A stretch of 64,000 bases of DNA from Xanthomonas sp. 10-10 (GTDB lineage Bacteria; Pseudomonadota; Gammaproteobacteria; Xanthomonadales; Xanthomonadaceae): NCBI RefSeq assembly GCF_040182365.1, contig NZ_CP144460.1:3162001-3226000 (forward strand). Direction: 5' to 3'. This document shows, piece after piece, positions 47,845 to 56,025 of this stretch (positions are counted from its first letter, which is position 1; every line of letters starts with the position of its first letter). The position numbers and the translations under genes were made by a program. The notes beneath the pieces are model-generated. The model had not been told where the DNA came from. It worked only from the letters and a program-made list of their open reading frames with translations, and did no database searches.

Positions 47845-48012
47845 ATGAAATCCAATGTCGTCGCTGCCCTGATCCTGATCCTTGTCGGCCTGCTGTTTTT
47901 GGCCAACAACCTGGGCTGGACCAATCTCAGCCTGGGCAAGCTGATAGCCACCTGGTGGCCGGCCGCGCTGGTGGCCTGCGGCATCGGCATGCTGTTCGGG
48001 CGTGGCAAGTAG
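47845..48012 (+). CDS. Small LiaF-like (DUF5668-type) membrane protein
   Basis: 55 residues, two hydrophobic helices: VVAALILILVGLLFLANNLG and LIATWWPAALVACGIGMLFG. The pattern resembles the LiaI/LiaF transmembrane region seen in envelope-stress and PspC-type proteins. ATG at 47845 lies 28 bases after the HIT gene. A second copy of the family lies at 48403. Function unknown. Confidence 0.75.
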   Translation: MKSNVVAALILILVGLLFLANNLGWTNLSLGKLIATWWPAALVACGIGMLFGRGK

Positions 48013-48402
48013 GTAGGGCTGCGGTTGGGGAGTCGGGATTGGGGATTGGGGATTGGTAACAGCGGTGTCTCGGTGCTGGTGACTGGGGTGGTTGTCCAGC
48101 TGCGTGTCACTGCCCTGCCCTTTTCCCCTCGGGAGAAGATGCCCCGAAAGGCGGCTGAGGGTCCGTGCGAGGACTCATGCCTTCGATGACGCGTTCTGAT
48201 CCAGCACCATCCCTTGATGCGGTAGCGTCTGCGGCCATTGCATCCTTGCCCCCACAGCGTGCGCCTTGATTGCTCCTCACGATCGATGCGCACCCGGCAG
48301 CGGCGCGACATGACGACTGTCACCTGCAACTGTTGACTTCCGGCACCTGATTGGCGGGGCCATCGCGCGCAGCATGGCCTCACACCCAACGAGGACGCCG
48401 CC
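48013..48402. other. Intergenic region with a G-quadruplex motif and an interspersed-repeat-like segment
   Basis: 390 bases between the two small membrane-protein genes. It contains the G-tract repeat at 48027-48056. A second segment at about 48118-48173 (TTTTCCCCTCGGGAGAAGAT and GGCGGCTGAGGGTCCGTGCG) resembles a repeat I recall as widespread between Xanthomonas genes; I could not verify this. No gene was supported. Confidence 0.5.
48027..48056 (+). repeat. Four-tract G-quadruplex motif (GGGATTG-type repeat)
   Basis: Plus strand shows GGGG-AGTC-GGG-ATT-GGGG-ATT-GGGG followed by ATTGG, that is four runs of at least three G with 3-4 base loops. This satisfies the classical G4 motif. It starts 15 bases after the stop of the 55-residue protein gene, so the RNA would also carry it. 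Confidence 0.7.
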
Positions 48403-48588
48403 ATGCACAGCCGCCTGATTCCCGCCCTGTTCCTGATCACCCTGGGCACGCTGTTCCTGCTGAACAACCTCGGCCTGACCAGCATGGACCTGGGCGGCCT
48501 GATCGCGACCTGGTGGCCGGCCTTCCTGGTCGCTGCCGGGGTGCGCCAACTGCTGCGCTACCGCGAGAAGACGAGCGCGACCTGCTGA
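48403..48588 (+). CDS. Second small LiaF-like (DUF5668-type) membrane protein
   Basis: 61 residues, paralogue of the protein at 47845: both share the pattern LxxNNLGxTxxxLGxLIATWWP. It has two hydrophobic helices and a short basic tail (LRYREKTSATC). The gene ends 22 bases before the end of the convergent dcd. Function unknown. Confidence 0.75.
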   Translation: MHSRLIPALFLITLGTLFLLNNLGLTSMDLGGLIATWWPAFLVAAGVRQLLRYREKTSATC

Positions 48589-48610
48589 AGACCAAGGCCA
48601 CGCCCGGGGC

Positions 48611-49180
48611 TCAGGTGCGCGGCAAGGTCACGCCGGTCTGGCCCTGGTACTTGCCGCCGCGGTCCTTGTACGAGGTCTCGCAGACTTCGTCGGACTGGAA
48701 GAACAGCATCTGCGCCACGCCTTCGTTGGCATAGATGCGCGCCGGCAGCGGCGTGGTGTTGCTGAATTCCAGCGTCACGTGGCCCTCCCACTCCGGCTCC
48801 AGCGGGGTCACGTTGACGATGATGCCGCAGCGCGCGTACGTACTCTTGCCCAGGCACACCACCAGGGTGTCGCGTGGGATGCGGAAGTATTCCACCGTGC
48901 GCGCCAGCGCAAAGCTGTTCGGCGGGATGATGCACACATCCGATTCGATATCGACAAAGCTGCCCGGGTCGAAATGCTTGGGGTCGACGATCGTCGAGTT
49001 GATGTTGGTGAAGATCTTGAACTCGCGCGAGCAGCGCACGTCGTAGCCGTAGCTGGAGGTGCCGAAGCTGACGATGCGCTGGCCGGCGGCGTCGTGCTTG
49101 ATCTGGCCGGGCTCGAACGGCTCGATCATCGCGTGCTGCTCGGCCATGCGCTTGATCCAGCGGTCGCTCTTGATGCTCAT
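48611..49180 (-). CDS. dcd: dCTP deaminase
   Basis: Converts dCTP to dUTP for thymidylate synthesis. 189 residues. The family core [18 protein letters not shown] is followed by the catalytic-Glu region [19 protein letters not shown] and the [12 protein letters not shown] segment. The C-terminus [12 protein letters not shown] is complete. Start ATG at 49180. Downstream of mrp on the same strand. Confidence 0.95.
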   Translation of the reverse strand: MSIKSDRWIKRMAEQHAMIEPFEPGQIKHDAAGQRIVSFGTSSYGYDVRCSREFKIFTNINSTIVDPKHFDPGSFVDIESDVCIIPPNSFALARTVEYFRIPRDTLVVCLGKSTYARCGIIVNVTPLEPEWEGHVTLEFSNTTPLPARIYANEGVAQMLFFQSDEVCETSYKDRGGKYQGQTGVTLPRT

Positions 49181-49275
49181 GCGGTGTTCCTTGAAGACGG
49201 AAGGCGGCGGGCCGAACGGCCCGCGCGAAGACGGCGAATTCTACCAGCGGCCGGCACCGGAGGCCGGCCGACGCA

Positions 49276-50127
49276 TTAGAGCAGCGAGGCGGAAATCGGG
49301 ATGCTGGCGCGCGGACGCTTGCCCAACTCTTCCGACAAGCGCCTGGCTGCCGCCAGGTAGGCCTGCGCCGCCACCGACTCCGGCGCGGCCACCACGATCG
49401 GCCGGCCCGCATCGCCCTGCTCGCGGATCGCGATTGCCAGCGGCAACGACCCCAGCAACGGCACGCCGTACTGCGCGGCCATGCGCTCGCCGCCGCCTTC
49501 GCCGAACAGATGCTCGCGATGGCCGCAGTTGCTGCAGGTGTGCACCGCCATGTTCTCCACGATGCCCAGCACCGGCACTTCGACCTTTTCGAACATCTTC
49601 AGCGCCTTGCGCGCATCCAGCGTGGCGATGTCCTGCGGGGTGGTCACGATCACCGCGCCGGCCACCGGAATCTTCTGCGACAGCGTCAGCTGGATGTCGC
49701 CGGTGCCGGGCGGCAGATCGATCAGCAGATAATCCAGATCGTCCCACAGCGTGTCGTTGAAGAGCTGGGTCAGGGCCGAGGTGGCCATCGGCCCGCGCCA
49801 GATCATCGGCGTGTCCTGGTCGACCAGCAGGCCGATCGACATCGCCTCGATCCCGAACGCACGCAGTGGTTCGATCGACTTGTTGTCCGGGCTGTCGGGC
49901 TTGCCGCTCAAGCCCAGCATCGCCGGCACGCTCGGCCCATAGATGTCGGCGTCCAGCACGCCTACGCGCGCACCCTGCTGCCGCAGCGCCAGCGCCAGAT
50001 TGACCGCCGTCGTGGACTTGCCTACCCCGCCCTTGCCCGAACCCACCGCAATCACGTTGCGGATGCGCGGGTGCGGCGCCAGCGCGCCCTGCACCGCGTG
50101 CGTGGCGATCCTGCGTTCGCCGCTCAT
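49276..50127 (-). CDS. Iron-sulfur cluster carrier protein (Mrp/ApbC family)
   Basis: P-loop ATPase that binds and transfers Fe-S clusters. 283 residues from ATG 50127. The deviant Walker A GSGKGGVGKSTTAVNLALAL, the switch-like DADIYGPSVPAMLG and the DLPPGTGDIQL segment are present. The CxxC in HTCSNCGHREHLFGEGGG would hold the bridging cluster. It lacks the N-terminal MIP18-type domain of longer Mrp proteins. A 17-codon upstream extension was not used. Upstream lies a long noncoding region. Confidence 0.92.
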   Translation of the reverse strand: MSGERRIATHAVQGALAPHPRIRNVIAVGSGKGGVGKSTTAVNLALALRQQGARVGVLDADIYGPSVPAMLGLSGKPDSPDNKSIEPLRAFGIEAMSIGLLVDQDTPMIWRGPMATSALTQLFNDTLWDDLDYLLIDLPPGTGDIQLTLSQKIPVAGAVIVTTPQDIATLDARKALKMFEKVEVPVLGIVENMAVHTCSNCGHREHLFGEGGGERMAAQYGVPLLGSLPLAIAIREQGDAGRPIVVAAPESVAAQAYLAAARRLSEELGKRPRASIPISASLL

Positions 50128-50902
50128 GCCTGGCCGTCCGGTACTGCGCCGGTTCCTGCGCGCAGAATGTTGTCCCACATCGTTGCCATTACCTGTCCCA
50201 TCCGTCGTGTGCGGGCTACGCGGGCCATGCCCGCCGCAGCGCGAAAGGCGCCCAGTTTACCGGCTCGTGTCGACCGGCTCCGCTATTGCATTCGCTGCAA
50301 AGCAGGCAATGGCAGCGGCTGTGCCCGCCAGACGCCGATTCATTCACAATTATGAATGGATGTGTCGGGAGCTTCATCTGCCGAAATCGATGCATCCCCC
50401 ACCCAGCACGCGCCGCTGCATGTCACGGCTAAACGAAGCACTTGGACTCTGACCTCAACTCGGCGTTCTACGGCAACGTCTGCCGAATCTTCTATTTGGG
50501 GACAACGGTGCGAGCTGACCGGAATTGCCGCTCGAAAGAAGCCCTGCTTGTCGGGGCTTCTATTGCCGACATGGCGGCGCGCCCGCGATGCTTCTCGCCA
50601 GCTATCGGCCTGCTCGTCGCTGTCGCGACCGCTTCACGCCCCGGAACAGTCGTATCGCCGGATTATCTGTATCGAATGTAACTACCGAAAACGCTCGCTA
50701 TTGTTGAGGTTGTTTCTTTCTCTGTGTCGCAGTCACCGGAATTGTGCCGAGTTCCTCACTTCCGATGCGGATTTCAGTTATTTCATTAACAAATCATTTC
50801 GTTTGCTTGCGCTGCAGTGCAGACATTCATTACGTTCGAGTTAAGGCCATCTGACTCCCCGATGACCGCTCCTTATTCGCACTCCCAGTTGAAAGGTCAG
50901 GA
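50128..50902. other. Long intergenic region upstream of the TonB-dependent receptor
   Basis: 775 bases without a supported gene. The left part (about 50128-50340) contains the mrp promoter. A hairpin GAAGCCC/GGGCTTC at 50538-50560 resembles a terminator without a T-run. From about 50640 to 50880 base composition is clearly less GC-rich than the flanks, as expected for the receptor's promoter and leader. Short open frames here have no start signals and were not called. Confidence 0.55.
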
Positions 50903-53900
50903 ATGAGCAATCAGTTTCGTCGCCAAGTCCTCAAGCGCACCGCGTTAGCCGTCGTACTCGGTGCTTGCCTAACCAACGGCGCGGTCTACGCGCAGAGCAC
51001 CACCGGCAGCATCTATGGCAGCGCCCCCTCCGAAGCCGGCAGCACCATCGTCGTTCAGAGCGACACCGGCCTGAGCCGCACCATCACCGTCGACGCGAAC
51101 GGCCGCTACAACCTCGGCTCGCTGCCGGTGGGCGCCTACACCGTCACCCTCAAGCGCGGCGACCAGATCGTCGACACCCGCAAGAACGTGCAGCTGCGCG
51201 TCGGCTCGGGCACCGAAGTCTCGTTTGCTGGTGCTAGCGCTGCAGGCAGCAACGCAGATGCGACCACGCTTGGGGCGATCACGGTCACCGCTGCCAACGC
51301 ACCGAAGATCGATGTCAGCTCCACCAGTTCTCGCTCGGTGATCACCTCCGAGCAGTTGGCAACCCTGCCGCTGGGACGTAGCGCCGAAGCGATTGCGTTG
51401 CTGGCGCCGGGCGCGGTATCCGGCGCCGGTGCATTCAACAACGGCTCGCGCTCGGTGGTGTCCTTCGGCGGTTCTGGCGTCACTGAAAATGCGTACTACA
51501 TCAACGGCTTCAACGTCAGTAATCCGCTCAGCAACTTGGGCGGCGTCAGCCTTCCGTATGGCGCCATCGACCAGCAGGAAACCTATACCGGCGGCTATAG
51601 CTCGCGCTATGGTCGTTCGACCGGCGGCGTCATCAGCCAGGTCGGCAAGCGCGGCACCAACGAGTGGCACTTCGGTGCGCAGGCGGTATGGGAGCCGAAG
51701 AACCTATCGAGCTCGGTTGGCGATGTTTGGTACCCAAGCAATACGCTTAACTCCAATCCGCGCTACAAGTACGAAGACCCAGAACTGCCGGGCACGATCT
51801 ATCGTAGCGGCAAGGGCGACGTGCAAAGCCGCACTGTCTACAGTGCCTATGCTGGCGGCCCGCTGATTGAGGACAAACTGTTTATCTTCGTAGCCGGCGA
51901 AACCGACAAGACCGACGGTGCTGTGACCAACACAGCAACCGCCGCTACTACGCAAGGTCGCAACCATTACGAGTACAGCTCGCCAAAGTTTTACGGAAAG
52001 ATCGACTGGAACATTAACGACAACAACATTCTCGAATACACCCGCATTGAAAATACCGATCGTCGTGCCGGCGCTTACAGCAACTATGACTACGACACAC
52101 GATCCGATGGTGGTCCGTCAGGCCTCTACGCCGATACTTACAAGATCAAAGACACCTACGACATCTTCAAGTACACCGGCTATATCACTGACGACCTGAC
52201 GGTTAATGCTACCTGGGGCCGCAGCACACAGCACAACCAACAGTTCAACCCGTTGGTATCCTCGCTGCCCTTCATTGCAGGCCTGAATTTGCAAAACCCG
52301 GCCATCACCGGTGGCACGCCGATCTCCAACAATCAGGCGACCAATCGCTCCAAGGCGGATGACCCGATCAACAAGACGCGCAATCTGCGTCTGGAATTGA
52401 ACTACCGTCTGGGCGACCACGATCTGACCGCCGGCGTGGACAACATGTACTTCAACGCCTACGACGAAGGCGTGCGCACCACCGGCCCTGGTTATCAGTG
52501 GATCTATGGCAGCGCGGGTGACGAAGTTTCGCCAGTGCGTGGCACGCTGGGTGTGGGCGCCACCGGTCCGGGCACCGACGGCTATTACGCTCAACAGCGT
52601 ATCTTCACAACTACCACCAGCATGGCGGTGGAGCAGAAGGCGTACTACCTGGAAGACCGTTGGCAAGTCAACGACCGTTGGTTGCTGACGATGGGTATCC
52701 GCAACGACAAATTCACCAACTTCAATAGCGACCATGTGCCCTACGTCGATAGCGGCGATCAGTGGGCACCACGCTTGGGCGCCAGCTGGGACGTGTTCGG
52801 CGACTCCTCGCTGAAGATTTTTGCCAATCTGGGACGCTACTACCTCGCTCTGCCGAATCAAGTGGCGATCCGCGGTGCGTCTGCATCGACCTATACTGAC
52901 GAGTATTTCGCCTATACCGGCATTGATGCCAATGGCGAGCCCACGGGCCTGCGGCCGATCGGTCCTGGTCCGGTGTCGAGCAATGGCGAATACGGCCAAG
53001 CCCCGGATCCGAACGCATTTGCGCCAACTGACTTGAAGTCGCAGTATCAAGACGAATTCATCTTAGGGTTCGAGAAGACCCTGGGCGACAGCTGGAACTC
53101 GGGTGCAAAGGTCACATACCGCAAATTGCAAGCCGCCATCGACGATGTTTGCGACACCGGACGTATCGCCGACAAGTTGGAAGCCAGCGGCGGCAACCCG
53201 GATGCGGTAGACATCCCCGGCTGCGTGATGTTCAACCCGGGCAAGACCAACACCTACAACCTCCCCAATGCCGACGGATCCGGCTATACCCAGGTTTCCA
53301 TGTCGCAGTCCGACTGGGGCTTTACCGACAAGGCCAAGCGCAGCTATGTGTCGGTGGACTTGTTCCTGGAACACCCGTTCGACGAGAAGTGGTATGGCCG
53401 CGTCGACTACACCTGGTCTCACAGCTACGGCAATACCGAAGGTCAGGTGAAGTCCGACCTCGGCCAGGCCGACGTGTCCAAGACGCAGGATTGGGATTCG
53501 GCCGAGCTGATGTACTACGCCGGCGGCAGCCTGGCTAACGATCGGCGCCACCAGATCAAGGCATTTGGTGCATATCAGATCAATCCGGAATGGATGGCTT
53601 CGGCCACCCTGCGTGTAATGTCAGGTACGCCGATCAGCTGCCTGGGCTTCTATGGCGGCCCGAATGCGGATGCGGTCGACTATGATCCGATCGGCTACGG
53701 CTCTTCGTATCACTATTGCGGCCTACAACCTTCGTCTCCGGGCGATGCGGGCAGGACGCCATGGATCAAGAACCTCGATCTGGGCTTGACGTACCGCCCG
53801 GCGTTCGCCGATCACAAACTGGCCTTCGGCGTGCAAATCTTCAACGTCCTCAACGACCGAGCGGTCAATCGTGTCGATGGCGTCTACGAAGGCGATGTAC

Positions 53901-53995
53901 CCTTCAACGTCTCCAATACCTATCGCCTGGGTCTGCAGCCCTACAACTACAACCCGCCACGCTATGTTCGCCTGACTGCCTCTTACGATTTCTGA
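50903..53995 (+). CDS. Oar-like TonB-dependent outer-membrane receptor
   Basis: 1030 residues. The signal peptide (cleaved near AVYAQ) is followed by a carboxypeptidase-regulatory-like beta-sandwich (GSIYGSAPSEAGSTIVVQSD to about residue 100). A plug domain follows (SVITSEQLATLPLGRSAEAI, GFNVSNPLSNLGGVSLPYGA), then a 22-strand-type barrel ending YVRLTASYDF. This is the Oar/OmpA-like-sandwich class of TonB receptors abundant in Xanthomonas. The segment GAITVTAANAP could serve as TonB box. Ligand unknown; no neighbouring degradation genes tell. ATG at 50903 has AGGA five bases upstream. It ends at a strong terminator. Confidence 0.92.
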   Translation: MSNQFRRQVLKRTALAVVLGACLTNGAVYAQSTTGSIYGSAPSEAGSTIVVQSDTGLSRTITVDANGRYNLGSLPVGAYTVTLKRGDQIVDTRKNVQLRVGSGTEVSFAGASAAGSNADATTLGAITVTAANAPKIDVSSTSSRSVITSEQLATLPLGRSAEAIALLAPGAVSGAGAFNNGSRSVVSFGGSGVTENAYYINGFNVSNPLSNLGGVSLPYGAIDQQETYTGGYSSRYGRSTGGVISQVGKRGTNEWHFGAQAVWEPKNLSSSVGDVWYPSNTLNSNPRYKYEDPELPGTIYRSGKGDVQSRTVYSAYAGGPLIEDKLFIFVAGETDKTDGAVTNTATAATTQGRNHYEYSSPKFYGKIDWNINDNNILEYTRIENTDRRAGAYSNYDYDTRSDGGPSGLYADTYKIKDTYDIFKYTGYITDDLTVNATWGRSTQHNQQFNPLVSSLPFIAGLNLQNPAITGGTPISNNQATNRSKADDPINKTRNLRLELNYRLGDHDLTAGVDNMYFNAYDEGVRTTGPGYQWIYGSAGDEVSPVRGTLGVGATGPGTDGYYAQQRIFTTTTSMAVEQKAYYLEDRWQVNDRWLLTMGIRNDKFTNFNSDHVPYVDSGDQWAPRLGASWDVFGDSSLKIFANLGRYYLALPNQVAIRGASASTYTDEYFAYTGIDANGEPTGLRPIGPGPVSSNGEYGQAPDPNAFAPTDLKSQYQDEFILGFEKTLGDSWNSGAKVTYRKLQAAIDDVCDTGRIADKLEASGGNPDAVDIPGCVMFNPGKTNTYNLPNADGSGYTQVSMSQSDWGFTDKAKRSYVSVDLFLEHPFDEKWYGRVDYTWSHSYGNTEGQVKSDLGQADVSKTQDWDSAELMYYAGGSLANDRRHQIKAFGAYQINPEWMASATLRVMSGTPISCLGFYGGPNADAVDYDPIGYGSSYHYCGLQPSSPGDAGRTPWIKNLDLGLTYRPAFADHKLAFGVQIFNVLNDRAVNRVDGVYEGDVPFNVSNTYRLGLQPYNYNPPRYVRLTASYDF

Positions 53996-54056
53996 TACGG
54001 GAAGGCAACCGGAGACGTCCACAACGTCTTCGGTCCGTCAGCGGTACTTGCTCCAG

Positions 54057-54083
54057 GCCCCGGCTCGTCCGGGGCTTTTTTTT
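54057..54083 (+). terminator. Intrinsic terminator of the TonB-dependent receptor gene
   Basis: GCCCCGG (54057-54063) pairs with CCGGGGC (54069-54075) around CTCGT, followed by eight T residues. It is 61 bases after the receptor stop and 22 bases before the convergent oxidoreductase stop. Confidence 0.93.
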
Positions 54084-54104
54084 GCTGATGTGCAGTGGTC
54101 AGGC

Positions 54105-55700
54105 TCAGCCGCGAAGAATCTCATGCGCCGCATTGTGCCCAGGCGCGCCGGTCACGCCGCCGCCTGGATGCGTACCAGACCCGCACAGATACAAACCGGG
54201 CATCGCGCCGCGATAGGTACCCTGCCCCAGCAGCGGGCGTGCGCTGAAGAGTTGATTGAGGCTGAGGGCGCCATGGAAGATGTCGCCGCCGACCAACCCG
54301 AAGATGCGTTCCAGATCGAGCGGGCTGAGGATCTGCCGGCCCAGCACCGAGGCCGCGAATCCGGGCGCATAGCGCTCCACCGTCGCGATCATCAGGTCGG
54401 CGACTTCCTCGCGATGATCGTCCCACTGCCGGCCATCCGGCAGCTGCGGTGCCACGTGCTGGCAGAACAGGCTGGCCACATGCTGCCCGGGCGGTGCCAG
54501 CGAGTCGTCCAGCGTGCTGGGTATCAGTAGTTCGACCACCGGTTCGCGCGACCATCCCGACGCACGCGCGTCGAGCCAAGCGCGGTCCATGTAGTCCAGG
54601 CTGGGGGCCAGAATGATGCCGGCGGTGAGATGGTCGCCAGCGCCGGGAAGCGCCGTGAAATCGGGAAGACGCGACAGTGCGACGTTCATGCGAAAGGTGC
54701 CCGAGCCGCAGCGGTAATGGGCGATGCGTTCGCGCGTGGCCTGCGGTACGTCTTCGGCCCGCATCAGGCGCTGGTAGAGCAACTTCGGGTTGACGTTCGC
54801 CACCACGGCACGCGCGCGGAGCGTTGCGCCATCGGCCGTCACCACGCCCACCGCACGCCCCTGCTCCACCAGTACCCGCCCCACCGCACAGCCGGTGCGA
54901 ATCTGCGCGCCGTATTCGCACGCACTGGCGGCCATCGCCTGGGCGATGGCGCCCATGCCGCCGATTGCGTGGCCCCAGGCGCCCTTGACGCCGTTGCTTT
55001 GCCCGAACACGTGATGCAACAACACATAAGCCGTCCCCGGCGTGTAGGGGCTGGCGTAGTTGCCGACGATGCCGTCGAAACCGAAGAGCGCCTTGATCGG
55101 CGCGCTTTCAAACCAGCGATCCAGGTATTCGGCGGCCGAAATGGTGAACAGGTCGAGCAGGTCCTGCCGCAATGCGATTGGCAACTGCTGCAGCTGCAGC
55201 CCCAGCTTGCCCGCACGCCACAGCTGCGGCAACGCACGCAGCCACCCGGCATCGGTAACATCGGGTGGCGGCTGCAAGGCCAGCGCACGCAAGACATCGG
55301 CAAGTTGCTCCAGGCGCGCTTCATAGGCTGGCAATGCAGCGGCATCGCGCGCGGAGAACTTGCCGACTTCCAGGGCCGTGCGCCCCGCGCCGGCCAGCAG
55401 GTACTCGCCATCGGGCAGCGGCAGGAAGTTGTTGATGCGGCGCGCCACCACGCGCAACCCGTGCCGCTCCAATGCAAGATCGTCGATGACCTTGGGCTGC
55501 AGCAACGACACCGTGTAGGACGCCACCGAGTTACGAAATCCGGGATGAAATTCTTCGGTGACGGCTGCGCCGCCAACCACGTCGCGCGCTTCCAGCACCA
55601 GCACGCGTTTGCCGGCCCTGGCCAGATATGCAGCGCACACCAGGCCGTTGTGGCCGGCACCGATGATCAAAACGTCCAACGGTTCGGAAGCGGTAGGCAT
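54105..55700 (-). CDS. FAD-dependent oxidoreductase, phytoene desaturase/amine oxidase-like
   Basis: 531 residues from ATG 55700. The N-terminal FAD Rossmann motif is VLIIGAGHNGLVCAAYLARA with LVLEARDVVGGAA. The C-terminal FAD segment GLYLCGSGTHPGGGVTGAPG is typical of CrtI-type and PYROXD2-like enzymes. The body contains YASPYTPGTAYVLLHHVFGQ. Reaction and substrate unknown; there is no carotenoid cluster nearby, so a role in pigment synthesis is not suggested. An upstream frame extension of 35 codons was rejected. Confidence 0.87.
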   Translation of the reverse strand: MPTASEPLDVLIIGAGHNGLVCAAYLARAGKRVLVLEARDVVGGAAVTEEFHPGFRNSVASYTVSLLQPKVIDDLALERHGLRVVARRINNFLPLPDGEYLLAGAGRTALEVGKFSARDAAALPAYEARLEQLADVLRALALQPPPDVTDAGWLRALPQLWRAGKLGLQLQQLPIALRQDLLDLFTISAAEYLDRWFESAPIKALFGFDGIVGNYASPYTPGTAYVLLHHVFGQSNGVKGAWGHAIGGMGAIAQAMAASACEYGAQIRTGCAVGRVLVEQGRAVGVVTADGATLRARAVVANVNPKLLYQRLMRAEDVPQATRERIAHYRCGSGTFRMNVALSRLPDFTALPGAGDHLTAGIILAPSLDYMDRAWLDARASGWSREPVVELLIPSTLDDSLAPPGQHVASLFCQHVAPQLPDGRQWDDHREEVADLMIATVERYAPGFAASVLGRQILSPLDLERIFGLVGGDIFHGALSLNQLFSARPLLGQGTYRGAMPGLYLCGSGTHPGGGVTGAPGHNAAHEILRG

Positions 55701-56025
55701 GCATTTGTATATAGCACCGCTTGCGCCGCTGGACCATTCGGGCCTTGGCACCAACTCGCTATCGGCACATCGACATTGACGACCCGGCCACCTGACCACG
55801 AGCATGGCAGGCAGCCGCAGCGCCTAGGACGAGAAGATCTCCGAACTGCCGCCACGCACAGCGCCGTGACGGTAACCGCCGCCTACCAGAGCGCGACTAG
55901 CCAGCTCTTCTACACACCCCGCACCCATGACCTTCGACACCATGCCTGTCGGCTGAGCAGGCGTAGAGTGCCGGCCACGGCCCCGTGACGGGGCTCCCCA
56001 ATCGACTGTTGCTCCTGGAGCCTTT
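55701..56025. promoter_or_regulatory. Divergent intergenic region between the oxidoreductase and the first M13 peptidase gene
   Basis: 325 bases containing both divergent promoters. No REP element, RNA gene or convincing operator is visible. The right end has CTGGAG seven bases before the GTG start of the peptidase. Confidence 0.45.

Noticed and set aside
50356..50844. Frames of 79-162 codons upstream of the TonB-dependent receptor
   Set aside because: No ribosome binding sites, no domain, and a shift to lower GC as in a promoter or leader; kept as noncoding, though a decayed gene remnant cannot be excluded.
54105..55700. Carotenoid/xanthomonadin biosynthesis role for the flavin oxidoreductase
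   Set aside because: Only the FAD folds support it; no carotenoid or pigment genes are nearby, and related enzymes of this branch have other or unknown substrates.
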